Assembly: GCA_016715195.1 (NCBI GenBank)
Contig: JADKBB010000014.1
Location: 20,193 to 84,192 of the forward strand
Length of the DNA: 64,000 nucleotides
Reading direction: 5' to 3'
DNA from: Candidatus Villigracilis proximus
GTDB taxonomy: Bacteria; Chloroflexota; Anaerolineae; Anaerolineales; Villigracilaceae
The notes under the pieces were generated by a model. That model did not search any database. It worked only from the letters and a program-made list of their open reading frames with translations, and had not been told where the DNA came from. The translations under genes were made by a program, and so were the position numbers. Shown piece after piece: positions 52,514 through 62,298 of this stretch; position 1 is the stretch's first letter, and each line of letters opens with the position of its first letter.

Positions 52514-53275
52514 ATGGATATTCGAGCATACAACCGTGAGGCTTGGGATCGTCAGGTTCAGTCAGGCACAAACCCGTGGACAGTTCCCGTATCGCCAGAA
52601 TTAATTGCCCGTGCGCGGACTGGGGATTGGTCGATCGTGTTGACGGAAAATAAGCCGGTACCGCGTGAGTGGTTCCCGCCCATGCCGGGGCTGAAAGTCC
52701 TTGGGCTGGCTTGCGGCGGCGGTCAGCAGGGACCGATCATGGCGGCGGCTGGCGCAGAAGTGACCATCTTCGATAACTCGCCCGCTCAACTGGCGCGCGA
52801 CCGTGAAGTGGCAGAACGCGACGGCTTAAACATCCGCACGGTGGAAGGTGATATGCGCGACCTTTCTGTATTCGCAGATGAAAGTTTTGATTTCATCTTT
52901 CATCCGGTATCCAATTTATTTATCCATGAGATCAGGCCGGTCTGGAAGGAAGCGTATCGCGTATTACGTCACGGCGGAAGTATGCTGGCGGGTTTCATGA
53001 ATCCGGTATTTTATCTTTTCGATTTTGATGATATGGATAATGGAAATCTTAACGTCACGGCAAAAATTCCATTCTCGGATATAGAAACCTATGGAATGGA
53101 ACGCCTGCTTAAGGAAAACCGTCCCGCAGAATTCGGCCACTCGTTGACCGACCAGTTGGCAGGTCAGATGGATGCGGGGTTTTCAGTCATCGGGATGTAT
53201 GAAGATCATCATAATGGTCTACGGATCAGCGAATATATCGAAACTTACATGGCAACTCGTGCCATAAAATCATAG
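52514..53275 (+). CDS. Class I SAM-dependent methyltransferase
   Basis: The 253-residue protein has the SAM-binding motif VLGLACGGGQQGPIMAAAGA, then VEGDMRDLSVFADESFDFIFH and YRVLRHGGSML. Substrate unknown. GAGGAAATTAA precedes ATG 52514. It is followed by the M55 peptidase gene after 8 bases, so they may share a transcript. Confidence 0.88.
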   Translation: MDIRAYNREAWDRQVQSGTNPWTVPVSPELIARARTGDWSIVLTENKPVPREWFPPMPGLKVLGLACGGGQQGPIMAAAGAEVTIFDNSPAQLARDREVAERDGLNIRTVEGDMRDLSVFADESFDFIFHPVSNLFIHEIRPVWKEAYRVLRHGGSMLAGFMNPVFYLFDFDDMDNGNLNVTAKIPFSDIETYGMERLLKENRPAEFGHSLTDQLAGQMDAGFSVIGMYEDHHNGLRISEYIETYMATRAIKS

Positions 53276-53283
53276 GAGCAGCA

Positions 53284-54108
53284 ATGAAAATTTTAATCGC
53301 AGCAGACATGGAAGGAATCACAGGCGTGGTACATTGGGATCAGGTGAATCCGAATCATGCAGAGTATTCCCGCTTTCGCAAATTGATGACCGAGGATGTG
53401 AACGCCGCCATTCGTGGAGCGTTCGCTGGCGGCGCGTCATCTGTGGCAGTGACGGATGGTCACAACAACGGCAGAAATATTTTGATCGAGGAATTGGATT
53501 CGCGCGCCACATTAAATTCCGGCTCGCCTTCGCCGCTTTCAATGGTGCATGGCGTGGATGAAGATGTGGATGGCGTGATGTTCGTTGGATATCACGGACG
53601 CATGGGCGCGGTTAACGCCATTCTCGATCATACCTGGTCTGATGAACGTGTCTCTGGTTTGTGGATCAATGATCGGGCGTTTGGTGAAGCGGGCTTGAAT
53701 GGAGCAGTCTGCGGACATTTCAATGTTCCCATCATCATGGCTTCAGGCGACCAGACTCTGTGCGCAGAAGTTCAGGATTTTTTCGGCAACAAAATTGAAG
53801 TGGCGCAGGTCAAGAAAGCAGTCAGCCGGATGTCTGCGGAATGTTTACCGCCCGCCGTGACCGCGAGTTTAATTGAAGAAGTTGCCAAGCGCGCCGTGCT
53901 TAATTTGAAAACTAAAAAAGCGCCGAAGCCATTCAAGGTGACCAAGCCGATCAAGATGACTTTGGAATTTATCCAATCAGACATGGCAGACCGCGCCGCA
54001 TTGATGCCCCACGCCAAGCGGACAACTGACCGCCGCGTAGATTATGCTGCTGATGATGTGGTCACGATCTATCTCGCGTTTCGCACGATGCTTGCGCTGG
54101 CAAGGTAG
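53284..54108 (+). CDS. M55-family D-aminopeptidase (DppA-like)
   Basis: The 274-residue protein begins MKILIAADMEGITGVVHWDQ, with metal ligands D8 and E10, and continues VTDGHNNGRNILIEEL and VGYHGRMGAVNAILDHT, matching DppA. It cleaves D-amino-acid dipeptides, e.g. from peptidoglycan. Complete length for the family. Confidence 0.92.
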   Translation: MKILIAADMEGITGVVHWDQVNPNHAEYSRFRKLMTEDVNAAIRGAFAGGASSVAVTDGHNNGRNILIEELDSRATLNSGSPSPLSMVHGVDEDVDGVMFVGYHGRMGAVNAILDHTWSDERVSGLWINDRAFGEAGLNGAVCGHFNVPIIMASGDQTLCAEVQDFFGNKIEVAQVKKAVSRMSAECLPPAVTASLIEEVAKRAVLNLKTKKAPKPFKVTKPIKMTLEFIQSDMADRAALMPHAKRTTDRRVDYAADDVVTIYLAFRTMLALAR

Positions 54109-54170
54109 AGGAAAGTAAACGGGTAGAGAAGTAAACAAGTAGATATGTAAACAGGTAGATAAGTAAATTA
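54104..54170 (+). repeat. Imperfect 16-17-bp tandem repeats
   Basis: About four units of the type GGTAGA-AAGTAAAC occur between the DppA stop region and the next small gene, each differing by one to three bases. Their role is unclear. Confidence 0.55.
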
Positions 54171-54191
54171 GCATGATCGATCAGGAGAAAT

Positions 54192-54383
54192 ATGAATTCA
54201 ACCATAAAAGCTATTCTTAAAGTAATTGCCATTCTGCTGATGCTCTCCGGTGTCATCTGGGCATTGCAGGGACTTAATATTTTACCGGGCACATTTATGC
54301 GCGGCGATCCGCAGTGGATCACCAACGGCGCAATCACGGCTTTGATCGGCGCAGGGCTGTTCTGGTTTACAAATCGAAAATAA
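54192..54383 (+). CDS. Small two-helix membrane protein
   Basis: The 63-residue protein has two helices (ILKVIAILLMLSGVIWALQGL and ITALIGAGLFWFTN), with FMRGDPQWI between. AGGAGAAAT precedes ATG 54192. It is directly adjacent to the next small gene, one operon. Confidence 0.7.
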   Translation: MNSTIKAILKVIAILLMLSGVIWALQGLNILPGTFMRGDPQWITNGAITALIGAGLFWFTNRK

Positions 54384-54599
54384 ATGAACGAAGAAATCGA
54401 AATAAATGACCGTGTAAAAATCTATCTGGATTCGAAATTTGGAGACCGCGAAGGCTGGTATGAAGGCGTGGTCTTCAAAGTCGATCCGTACTCAGAACAC
54501 CGCAGTTTTTACTGGGTGGAATTAAATGCGGATGCACAGTCAATTTTGGGCACCAGGCAAATCTCCGTGTTCAATGTGAAGAACATAAAAAAGATATAA
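54384..54599 (+). CDS. Small protein, unknown
   Basis: The 71-residue soluble protein (INDRVKIYLDSKFGDREGWY, then FYWVELNADAQS) has a Tudor/SH3-like appearance of strands. It starts immediately after the previous stop. No family is certain. Confidence 0.55.
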   Translation: MNEEIEINDRVKIYLDSKFGDREGWYEGVVFKVDPYSEHRSFYWVELNADAQSILGTRQISVFNVKNIKKI

Positions 54600-54656
54600 A
54601 GACGCTCTTACAGTTCTCAAAGTTAGAGACTTTTCATAATACGATACAATCAATTC

Positions 54657-55040
54657 ATGACAATTTCTCCATCTTTTATTTCCTCTGTCCACGGGTGTGC
54701 TGAAACAGAGAAAGGCACGGCAACCCGCAGCCTGATCTTTAATCCAGACGAAATAAAGATTAGCACTGAAGGCCATTCCATCAAATTCCATCACGCGCTT
54801 AATCATCAATGCTGCCGCAAAGCGGACTTAAGTCACGCCATCGCAGACAACCGCATCATGATCTACGAAACATGGAGCGGAGAAGGCTGCCGCTGTATGT
54901 GCTTCTCAGAGTTGGATGCCACACTCACCGGCCTGCCGCCCGGAGAATATACTGTGCAGATCATCGAACGCGGCACATCTTCACTCGGCAAAGCCATGCC
55001 TGAAAAAATAATCAATGAAGTAAAAATACAATTGGATTAA
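54657..55040 (+). CDS. Small protein with clustered cysteines, unknown
   Basis: The 127-residue protein has an all-beta, Ig-like look. It carries HQCCRK and GCRCMCFSEL with a final LPPGEYTVQIIERG. The Cys/His cluster suggests a metal site in a cytoplasmic domain without a signal peptide. Its start is ATG 54657. Its stop lies two bases before the methyltransferase start. Confidence 0.6.
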   Translation: MTISPSFISSVHGCAETEKGTATRSLIFNPDEIKISTEGHSIKFHHALNHQCCRKADLSHAIADNRIMIYETWSGEGCRCMCFSELDATLTGLPPGEYTVQIIERGTSSLGKAMPEKIINEVKIQLD

Positions 55041-55041
55041 C

Positions 55042-56031
55042 ATGACAAACTCACTCACTTCCCTGCTTGAAAAAGCCCTCACCTCACGTGCCTCATTAAT
55101 CGATCCCAAACATGAAACCGCCTTCCGTCTCTTCAACGGATTCAGCGAAGGCTGCCCCGATCTTGTGATCGATATTTATGCATCCACGGCTGTCGTTCAT
55201 AACTACGCCAATGATCCCGAACAGGGCGCACTGCTCGTTCAGGAAGCGCAGCAATTCCTGACCACTTCCCTGCCCTGGCTGCGTGCGGGAATTATCAAAA
55301 CACGCAACGGCGCAACACACGAAGACAAATGCGGAAAAATTTTATTCGGCACAGAAGTAGATCGCAAAATAAAAGAACACGATATCTGGTATGCCATCAA
55401 CTTAACGTTGAATAGAGACTCAAGCCTGTATCTCGATACCCGCAACCTGCGCAAGTGGCTGCTCGAAAATCTAAAAGACAAATCAGTGATGAATACCTTC
55501 GCCTATACCGGCAGTTTCGGCGTCGCCGCGCGCAAAGGCGGAGCAAGTCAGGTCGTGCAAATTGATCTAAGCCGTGATTTCCTTAATCTCGCAAAAGATT
55601 CATACACACTTAACGGTCTGCCCATTCAAAAGGGAAGTTTTATTCCACGCGATTTCTTTGAGCAGGTTGGCAACATGAAACGCGAAAAGAAATTCTTTGA
55701 CTGCGTCATCATTGACCCGCCCTTCTTCTCGACCACCACCAAAGGCAAAGTGGATCAGGAACATGAAAGCGCGCGGCTCATCAACAAAGTCCGCCCGTTG
55801 ATCAACGATGGCGGTTATTTGGTTGCGATCAACAACGCGCTCTTCGTCAGCGGGCAGGAATATATGCAAACACTCGAAGCCTTATGCAAAGACGGCTACC
55901 TGCAGATCAGGGAGATCATTCCCGTGCCCGAAGATTTTACAGGCTATAACATCGTTGGCACGCCGATCACTGATCCCGCTCCGTTCAACCATTCGACCAA
56001 GATCGCCATTCTGGATGTAAAGCGAAAATAA
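55042..56031 (+). CDS. RlmI-like class I SAM-dependent rRNA methyltransferase
   Basis: The 329-residue protein begins with a PUA-like start region and has the RlmI/RlmK SAM fold: DTRNLRKWLLENLKDKSVMNTFAYTGSFGVAARKGGASQV, then DCVIIDPPFFS and VPEDF. The catalytic Asp-Pro-Pro-Phe motif fits. It likely methylates 23S rRNA. Start ATG 55042 follows the previous stop. Confidence 0.9.
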   Translation: MTNSLTSLLEKALTSRASLIDPKHETAFRLFNGFSEGCPDLVIDIYASTAVVHNYANDPEQGALLVQEAQQFLTTSLPWLRAGIIKTRNGATHEDKCGKILFGTEVDRKIKEHDIWYAINLTLNRDSSLYLDTRNLRKWLLENLKDKSVMNTFAYTGSFGVAARKGGASQVVQIDLSRDFLNLAKDSYTLNGLPIQKGSFIPRDFFEQVGNMKREKKFFDCVIIDPPFFSTTTKGKVDQEHESARLINKVRPLINDGGYLVAINNALFVSGQEYMQTLEALCKDGYLQIREIIPVPEDFTGYNIVGTPITDPAPFNHSTKIAILDVKRK

Positions 56032-56433
56032 ATGTCTGGTGAAATTGATCTGCGCAAATTGATTCAGGGCATGAAACCCGAGCTTAATCCGGGTGAGTAT
56101 GTTTATTGCCTTGCTGAGTCAAAAGAACATGCGCTGTCGCTTGATCCGCTGTTTTATTTTCTTGAAAAAGAAGGTGTGACTGTAATCCTGCCAAAAGAAA
56201 AAGCGGACTCAATGGGCATTCCCTACCCGATGACATGCGCCTGGATCACACTCACGGTTCATTCTTCGCTCGAAGCTGTTGGCCTGACTGCGGCAGTTTC
56301 CCAGTCCCTGACAGATGCGGGCATTAGCTGCAATATGGTGGCAGCGTTTTATCACGATCATATTTTTATCCCCGTGAAAGATGCAAACCGCGCCATGAGT
56401 GTTTTACTGGAATTAACAAAACATGACCAATAA
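56032..56433 (+). CDS. ACT-domain protein
   Basis: The 133-residue protein has an N-terminal DUF2241-like part and a C-terminal ACT domain (CAWITLTVHSSLEAVGLTAAV, GISCNMVAAFYHDHIFIPV). ACT domains bind amino acids. ATG 56032 directly follows the methyltransferase stop. Confidence 0.8.
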   Translation: MSGEIDLRKLIQGMKPELNPGEYVYCLAESKEHALSLDPLFYFLEKEGVTVILPKEKADSMGIPYPMTCAWITLTVHSSLEAVGLTAAVSQSLTDAGISCNMVAAFYHDHIFIPVKDANRAMSVLLELTKHDQ

Positions 56434-56797
56434 ACAAATTCTTGAGCAATTTTGGAAGACCATGGCAACCAACGATTTTTACGCCGTGGGCCAGCTTCTG
56501 CACGATGACTATATTCTGGAATGGCCGCAATCCGGTGAGCGGATTCGCGGGCGCGAAAATTTCTCGGCGCTCAACACAGCCTACCCCGCCGCCGGCCAGT
56601 GGACTTTCAACCTTAATCACATCGCTGAAGATGGTGATCTGGTCGTGACGGATGTCAGCGTTTCAGATGGGAAACTTCAAGATCGTTGTATTACTTTTTC
56701 CACCATTCGTGATGGGAAGATCTGGAAGCAGATTGAGTTCTGGCCTGACTCTTTTGAAGCGCCCGCCTGGCGCGCGCAATGGGTGGAAAAAATTTAG
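56423..56797 (+). CDS. SnoaL/NTF2-like protein
   Basis: The 124-residue protein has the NTF2-like fold: a helical start (QILEQFWKTMATNDFYAVGQLL), then strands (YILEWPQSGERIRGRENF, LVVTDVSVSDGK, FWPDSFEAPAWRAQWVE). It overlaps the ACT-domain gene by 11 bases. Function unknown. Confidence 0.85.
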   Translation: MTNKQILEQFWKTMATNDFYAVGQLLHDDYILEWPQSGERIRGRENFSALNTAYPAAGQWTFNLNHIAEDGDLVVTDVSVSDGKLQDRCITFSTIRDGKIWKQIEFWPDSFEAPAWRAQWVEKI

Positions 56798-56908
56798 AGG
56801 CTATTTATTATCCTGTAGGTTGTGGTCAAAAAAACAGATTTATTAACTATCAGCTTACGCAGTAAACAATCCCGAAGGGATGACATCATCCCCCTGAACG
56901 ACCATGAC

Positions 56909-56925
56909 ACCCCTTCGGGGTTTTG
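56909..56925 (+). terminator. Small terminator-like hairpins
   Basis: ACCCC-TTCG-GGGT with T-run at 56909-56925, and a similar ACTCC-TTCG-GGAGT at 56958-56970. They fall in the 250-base gap after the SnoaL-like gene, which otherwise holds no gene. Confidence 0.6.
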
Positions 56926-57054
56926 AAATTTTTTCATATTGGAGCTAGAATCATTCCACTCCTTCGGAGTTGTATTTGCATAATGTGAGTTATTCACTTA
57001 GGAAACAGTATTCGTCTTTGATATATATAGACTGAAGTCCGCACTCCGATTTTG

Positions 57055-57933
57055 TTAAAACAAAGTTGGTTGTTCTGGAAGATCAGGTTTGATGGCATCC
57101 CACGGTAACGGCGGGATGTTTATTTTTAAAGCGATGCGGCGCTGAAATTCGCGGCAGATATCGGGGGCGATCATGTTATCAGGCGAGTGACAGAAGATGA
57201 AGACATCTACATTTTGCTGCATCTGCGGGACGAGATAATCCACCCACTCGGCAACCAGATCAAGGTTATGGTCAAGATCCGGGTGACCGATGAAGCGCAG
57301 AAAAATGAAGTCGGTGGTGCGTTCCAAAAAGACAGGGACATCCGGTTTACGTTCACGCGCTTCGAGCAGACTTTCATAGGAACTGCCGGCGATGGATGCG
57401 TCACCTTGTAAATTGCGGATCGGGCGGGTATCGATCACCACGCGCGCCATGTTGTGACTCGTAAGCAGTTGATTCAATGCATCACGATGCGGGGCGTCGA
57501 ACCAATCCAAATGACGCACTTCCACGCCGAGGCGAATTTCCTTCGGCCAGGCTGCAAGAAAAGTGGCAAGATCATCCAACAGACGCGGCGAATAACTGGG
57601 GGGCAGTTGCAGGAACATCGGTCCAAGACGCGATGCGAGAGGACGCATGACCTCAACAAAATGCAGGGCGCGATCCACATAATCCGTCAACTTCCCATTG
57701 TGACTGATGGCTTTGGGAATCTTCGGGCAAAAGCGAAAGGTCTCGGGCGTTTGTTCGATCCATGTTTCAATGGTTTTAAATGCGGGCACGGCGTAAAAAG
57801 TGGTGTTGCCTTCGATGGTGGTTAAGCGGCTGGAGTATTCGCGCAAAAAGTCAGTGGACTTTGTGCCTTTGGGGTAGAAGTTGCCAACCCAACCTTTGAA
57901 CGACCAGACAGGACAGCCAAGGTAGATGCTCAT
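57055..57933 (-). CDS. DUF72-family protein
   Basis: The 292-residue protein begins MSIYLGCPVWSFKGWVGNFYP, the DUF72 opening, with TFRFCPKIPKAISH and DVFIFCHSPDN later. DUF72 proteins have a TIM-barrel fold of unknown reaction. I use ATG 57933 because it is the family start; a longer frame begins at 57963. Confidence 0.88.
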   Translation of the reverse strand: MSIYLGCPVWSFKGWVGNFYPKGTKSTDFLREYSSRLTTIEGNTTFYAVPAFKTIETWIEQTPETFRFCPKIPKAISHNGKLTDYVDRALHFVEVMRPLASRLGPMFLQLPPSYSPRLLDDLATFLAAWPKEIRLGVEVRHLDWFDAPHRDALNQLLTSHNMARVVIDTRPIRNLQGDASIAGSSYESLLEARERKPDVPVFLERTTDFIFLRFIGHPDLDHNLDLVAEWVDYLVPQMQQNVDVFIFCHSPDNMIAPDICREFQRRIALKINIPPLPWDAIKPDLPEQPTLF

Positions 57934-58036
57934 GCGCTTATTATACGATGTGCTGATTATCACTTGAAAATGAATTTTTTTCGTGCTACTGTGAAGCTAA
58001 GCTTGTTCGAATGTTTTCCAAACAAGGAGATGCAAC

Positions 58037-58480
58037 ATGTATAAGAAGATTCTGGTTCCACTGGATGGTTCACCGCTTGCGGAGGCAGTTCTGCCCCACG
58101 CGCAGGCACTGGCAAAACTTGAGGATGCAGAGATCGTGTTGTTGAGTGTGCCGGTTACACCAAATCTTGAAATGCTTTCGTACAATCCGGGTTTGGCAAG
58201 CAAGATCATTGAAGAAACTGAAAAGGAAACGGAAGCTTATCTGGAGGCCGAGGTAGCCAAACTCTCGCAGGATGGCACCAAGGTGACAAGTGTTATGCGT
58301 GAGGGGCCGATCCCTGAGATCATTCTGGCGGTCGCGGACGAGATGCATATTGATGTGATCACCATGTCTACACATGGGCGCTCGGGCATTCAACGCTGGT
58401 TGATGGGCAGTGTGGCCGATAGAGTTGTAAATCATGCGCACATTCCGGTCATGTTGATCCACCCGCTCAGTAAGAACTAG
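58037..58480 (+). CDS. Universal stress protein (UspA family)
   Basis: The 147-residue protein begins MYKKILVPLDGSPLAEAVLP and has the ATP-binding signature MSTHGRSGIQRWLMGSVADR (one residue altered from the Gly-x2-Gly consensus). AAGGAGATG precedes ATG 58037. It is a single gene ended by the bidirectional terminator. Confidence 0.92.
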   Translation: MYKKILVPLDGSPLAEAVLPHAQALAKLEDAEIVLLSVPVTPNLEMLSYNPGLASKIIEETEKETEAYLEAEVAKLSQDGTKVTSVMREGPIPEIILAVADEMHIDVITMSTHGRSGIQRWLMGSVADRVVNHAHIPVMLIHPLSKN

Positions 58481-58490
58481 AATTAATAAA

Positions 58491-58525
58491 AAAACTCCGA
58501 AGCATTTGGCTTCGGAGTTTTTTTT
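58491..58525. terminator. Bidirectional rho-independent terminator
   Basis: AAAACTCCGAAGC and GCTTCGGAGTTTT stem with flanking A and T runs. It serves the UspA gene and the convergent LURP-one-like gene. Confidence 0.88.
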
Positions 58526-58529
58526 ATTT

Positions 58530-59063
58530 CTATCTGTCCTCTTTTTCTTTTCCGTCCTTCTTCTTCTTTTTCTTATCATCACCGTGTGCCATCATATCAA
58601 CGGCAACTGCCACAGCCAGAATCAGAATATCATTCTGACCGGATTCAACTTCCACGCCGTAGGTATCTGTGATGCTGAACCATTTCTTTGAAATTTCGGC
58701 AACTTTATCGCGTCCCTGTTTGACCGTGTATTCATGGTCGAGGATATTGCCCTGCACAACGAGATCGGGGCCGTTCTTAACTTTCACATCCCATTTGTCA
58801 CGCAGCGGAGCGATGAGCGCCTTTTTGATGACGGCCATATCCTTGCCGTCTGCATCTTCAATGACCATCGTATCTTTGATGGTCAACAGGCGTTCTTGAA
58901 TTTGGGCAAGTTTTTTGCCCTTGGCATCTTCCAGCACAAGCGTCTTGCGGATGCGCAGCACTTTGCCATCCACTTTGTAGACCTTTTTGCCTTCTTCGTT
59001 TTCGATCCAGAAATCATCTCCGATGGAGATCAGGTTTTGACGTATTTTATAACGGGTGCTCAT
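58530..59063 (-). CDS. LURP-one-related (DUF567) protein
   Basis: The 177-residue protein has repeated strands (KIRQNLISIGDDFWIENEEG, VDGKVLRIRKTLVLEDAKGK, LLTIKDTMVIEDADGK) and a final helix, the tubby-like LURP-one fold, with a Lys-rich tail. ATG 59063 is favoured by AAAAGGAAA upstream; the frame from 59114 has no ribosome site. Confidence 0.85.
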   Translation of the reverse strand: MSTRYKIRQNLISIGDDFWIENEEGKKVYKVDGKVLRIRKTLVLEDAKGKKLAQIQERLLTIKDTMVIEDADGKDMAVIKKALIAPLRDKWDVKVKNGPDLVVQGNILDHEYTVKQGRDKVAEISKKWFSITDTYGVEVESGQNDILILAVAVAVDMMAHGDDKKKKKKDGKEKEDR

Positions 59064-59181
59064 GGCGGTTTCCTTTTTTGAGTTGGGTAAAATCTTTATT
59101 TCAGTATAATCCAAACGGGAAGATGTGATGAAAGACCTGTTATATTATGGATATAATTTATTCTCACGGAGGAAATTTCCC

Positions 59182-59616
59182 ATGCCTTATGCTTTTGCCA
59201 CCTTGTTATTCCTGCTCAGTTTAGCCACCGGGATTCCCGCCATCCCCCAGCTTTTGCGGATGCGAAACATTAAACAAAACGGCATGTCCACGACGGGACT
59301 GGTCCATCTGGACGGCGGTCCAACCGGCGGACTAATGACTTCATTCCTGGGCAAGGTCAACTATCCCCAAATCTTTTTTCGGACTCCGGATGATAAAGAG
59401 TATATTTTTGAGATCGTCGATAGCAGCAACTTCAAAATGTATCGTTATAAATCAGGCGAATCAATTGATGTTGTTTACGATAAAAACGCGCCGTCGTTCG
59501 CCTATGCAAAAAGAGAATGGGACAACGCGGTACGCGATCTTTGGATGTGCGGCGCGGAGTTACTGGCCGCGATCATTCTTTGGAACATCGGCCTCGCGCT
59601 AAAGATACCGATCTAG
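59182..59616 (+). CDS. DUF3592-like membrane protein
   Basis: The 144-residue protein has an N-terminal helix, a soluble DUF3592-like beta region (STTGLVHLDGGPTGG, IFEIVDSSNFKMYRYKSGESIDVVYDKN), and a C-terminal helix. GGAGGAAATTTCCC precedes ATG 59182; the upstream ATG 59125 in frame lacks this. Function unknown. Confidence 0.7.
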   Translation: MPYAFATLLFLLSLATGIPAIPQLLRMRNIKQNGMSTTGLVHLDGGPTGGLMTSFLGKVNYPQIFFRTPDDKEYIFEIVDSSNFKMYRYKSGESIDVVYDKNAPSFAYAKREWDNAVRDLWMCGAELLAAIILWNIGLALKIPI

Positions 59617-59624
59617 TCTCAGCA

Positions 59625-60200
59625 TCAAAACGTCTCCCCTCTTTCCAACATCTCCACAAACTGGCGGATGCGTTTCTCGCGCGTTTCGGCTTTCTTCGCC
59701 GTTTCAATTCTAAATAAAAACGAATAGCGTCTCCCGCTCGTCAGGGATTCAAAAAAGGATTTCGCTTTCCTGTTCCCCTCCAACGCGGACTGAAAATCTG
59801 CGGGCACGGAAATATTCCTCGCTGATGCATACGCAGCATCCCAACGTCCATCCTGTTTCGCCGCTTCAACCGCTTTCAACCCTGACGGTTTCATCTCGCC
59901 GCTCGCGATCAATTGCGCCACTTTTTCAGTATTGATCTTTGACCAGATACTCTTCGCTCTGCGCGGAGTGAATCTCTGTAGAAAATATTTTTCGTCAAAA
60001 CTCAGCTTCTGACCGTCGATCCAGCCATAACACAAAGCCACGTCCAAAGCCTCGTGATATGTGACGGAAGGAATCCCCGCTCCTTTCTTGGCAAGCTTCA
60101 TCCACACCCCCGCAGACTTGTCATACTGTTTCGCAAGCCAGTCTGCAAATTTCTTTTTCGATTCAAACGGTAAAACGGGAAGGTCGGTCGGTTCTGTCAT
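59625..60200 (-). CDS. YdeI/OmpD-associated-family protein
   Basis: The 191-residue protein has the YdeI pattern: SAGVWMKLAKKGAGIPSVTYHEAL, DVALCYGWIDGQKLSFDEKYFLQRFTPRR and SAWSKINT-like sequence. Members are linked to bacteriocin or peptide resistance, without a defined activity. Complete length. It is convergent with the DUF3592-like gene. Confidence 0.88.
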   Translation of the reverse strand: MTEPTDLPVLPFESKKKFADWLAKQYDKSAGVWMKLAKKGAGIPSVTYHEALDVALCYGWIDGQKLSFDEKYFLQRFTPRRAKSIWSKINTEKVAQLIASGEMKPSGLKAVEAAKQDGRWDAAYASARNISVPADFQSALEGNRKAKSFFESLTSGRRYSFLFRIETAKKAETREKRIRQFVEMLERGETF

Positions 60201-60319
60201 GGGCAGTATTTTAGCATTGAGTTGAGATTGGGAATATGCAAGGCGGAAACGGAAGGATTGACAGGATAGAGAGTGTAAACAGATAGTATTGCTGTATAAT
60301 CGAAAATGCGGAGGATATT

Positions 60320-62298
60320 ATGCAAATCACACAAATTGAAATATCAAACTATAGAAATTTAGATGGCGTTAAGATAAATGAAACCTGAGAAGCAATTTCC
60401 TTATCGGGGAAAATGAATTGGGAAAGTCAAACCTACTCAACCTACTTGATATTGTTTTTAATTACCAACGCTTTTCGACAGATGATTTTTCTATGCGGTC
60501 AACGCCGATAAGAGTTGATTTCAGCCTACACTTATCTGAGGTCGAAAAGGGTATATTTGAAGACCACATTACCCCAGACAACAACAGCTTAATTAATATT
60601 TATGCTATTCAAGATGACACTGACCAAGACGAGGATATTAGCTTTTACTGGAAAGAAGGGGAAAACACTAATCCAAGTGAAATTCCAAGCTCTTTAATCA
60701 AAAGAATTAACTTTGTTTTTTATGATTCGCTCAAACTCCCGAAGGAGGAACTAACTTTTATAAAGGGGAGGGGAAGCGGAAAATTCACCTACTTGATTAA
60801 TAAGTTCGTCGATACAGATATTCAAGTTGATATTGACCAAGCAATGAATAAAGTAACTGGAGGGATCCAAAGGGTCTTCAATAGAATAAAACCATTAAAG
60901 AGGCAAGGATTAGGATTAAATACCGACAAGGGAGAAATTCTTCTGACTTTGCATCTAGGTATTAAAGCTTAGTGGCATTGATGGCTTTGATATCCAAAAA
61001 GTGGATATGGAACTCAATTTTCAACACTTTTAATATTATCTACTTGAAAGACTAGTCAGAATTAAACAAAACAAACGGTTTAGGAAATTCGAAGAAAAAA
61101 GAGAATATTTCAGCAAAGAAGAGTATCAGGTATTTCAACTCATTCATCTAGGCGATGAAGCTATAAAAGCCATCCTTACACCTGTTACCCACATCAAAGA
61201 TGATAAATACTATGTCGACTATAAAAAACTACCGAAAGAAGAGCTAAGCAAACTAGATGAAAAATTAATTGAGCATATTAAACTCCGAAAAACACATATC
61301 AATGGTTTTGGGTCTTGACGAACCAGAAATCCATCTTCATCCATATTTACAACGAAGTCTTATCAAGTATGTTTCAGAAATATTAGAAAACAAAGATAGT
61401 GATTTTCAATTCTTCTAAAGAGTATTTCGACATGAACTCGATAAATGGTCAAAATACTCACAGTATCACACTCTCCAACAGTATTAAACAATGAATACAA
61501 AGAGTACATTCGATTTTTCAAGAGCAAAGCCATCGAAGTAATAAGCGGAGTATCTTTACAACTAAGCCACAATTCCGAAAAACATTTGATGTTAAATCTC
61601 CCTTACATAAAAGAGGCTTTTTTTTCGAGATGCGTTATTGTTGTTGAAGGAGAAACGGAGTTAGGTGCTATTCCTGTATGGGCTAATAAGATTATTGGCG
61701 ACTTAGATGCTCTTGGAATAATCGTCATAAACGCTAGTAGCTGTTCGAATGTCCCACCCATAACACACTTGCTAAATTATTTTAAAATTCCAAACGTAAG
61801 TATCATTGACAAGGACAAAGAAAACGATCAAATTTCGAAATACACATCTATAGATGGATTAAGGACCACATCAAAAGAGATTTCGAAGAAGAACTATACG
61901 AAACAATCTACGCCACTGATGCCGAAATCAGCATTCTATTTGAATTTCTTATATATTATGGAGAGAAAGGATTAGAAAGATATGTGCAAGTTAACAACTC
62001 ATCTAAAATTGCTACCACATACTTAATTCCCAAACATGGGATAAGGCAAAAACTCGGTTTACGTTTTAAGGAAGTAAAAGATATTAAAGATGAAAATCTG
62101 AATAAAGCAGCTTTTCTAGCCTGGATGACCTGAGATCAAATAAAAACAATTACATTAGGCAGGGCAATAGGTCAGTTTATTGATGTTGAAAAAATTCCAA
62201 ACACCTACAAAAATTATTCCTAGACGCCAAGGGGAAAACTTAAGATTATGGATCTAATTCATCAGACAATTCAAAAACCGGCATTCACATGGAACTGA
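60320..62298 (+). pseudogene. GajA-like OLD-family ATPase/TOPRIM nuclease, multiply frameshifted
   Basis: ATG 60320 follows a -10-like TATAAT and GGAGG. The frame-joined protein has IEISNYRNLDGV, Walker A GENELGKSN (60406-60432), Walker B GLDEPEIHLHP (near 61317), a TVSHSPTVLNNE H-loop, then a TOPRIM domain (IVVEGETELGA, SIIDKDKE) and GRAIGQFIDVEKIP near the end. That is the OLD nuclease layout of Gabija GajA. At least five frame changes occur; about 660 codons in total. The end overlaps the helicase gene by 10 bases. The region is AT-rich, suggesting transfer. Confidence 0.75.

Noticed and set aside
54104..54170. Possible CRISPR array
   Set aside because: Units are short, adjacent and degenerate, without spacers of constant length.
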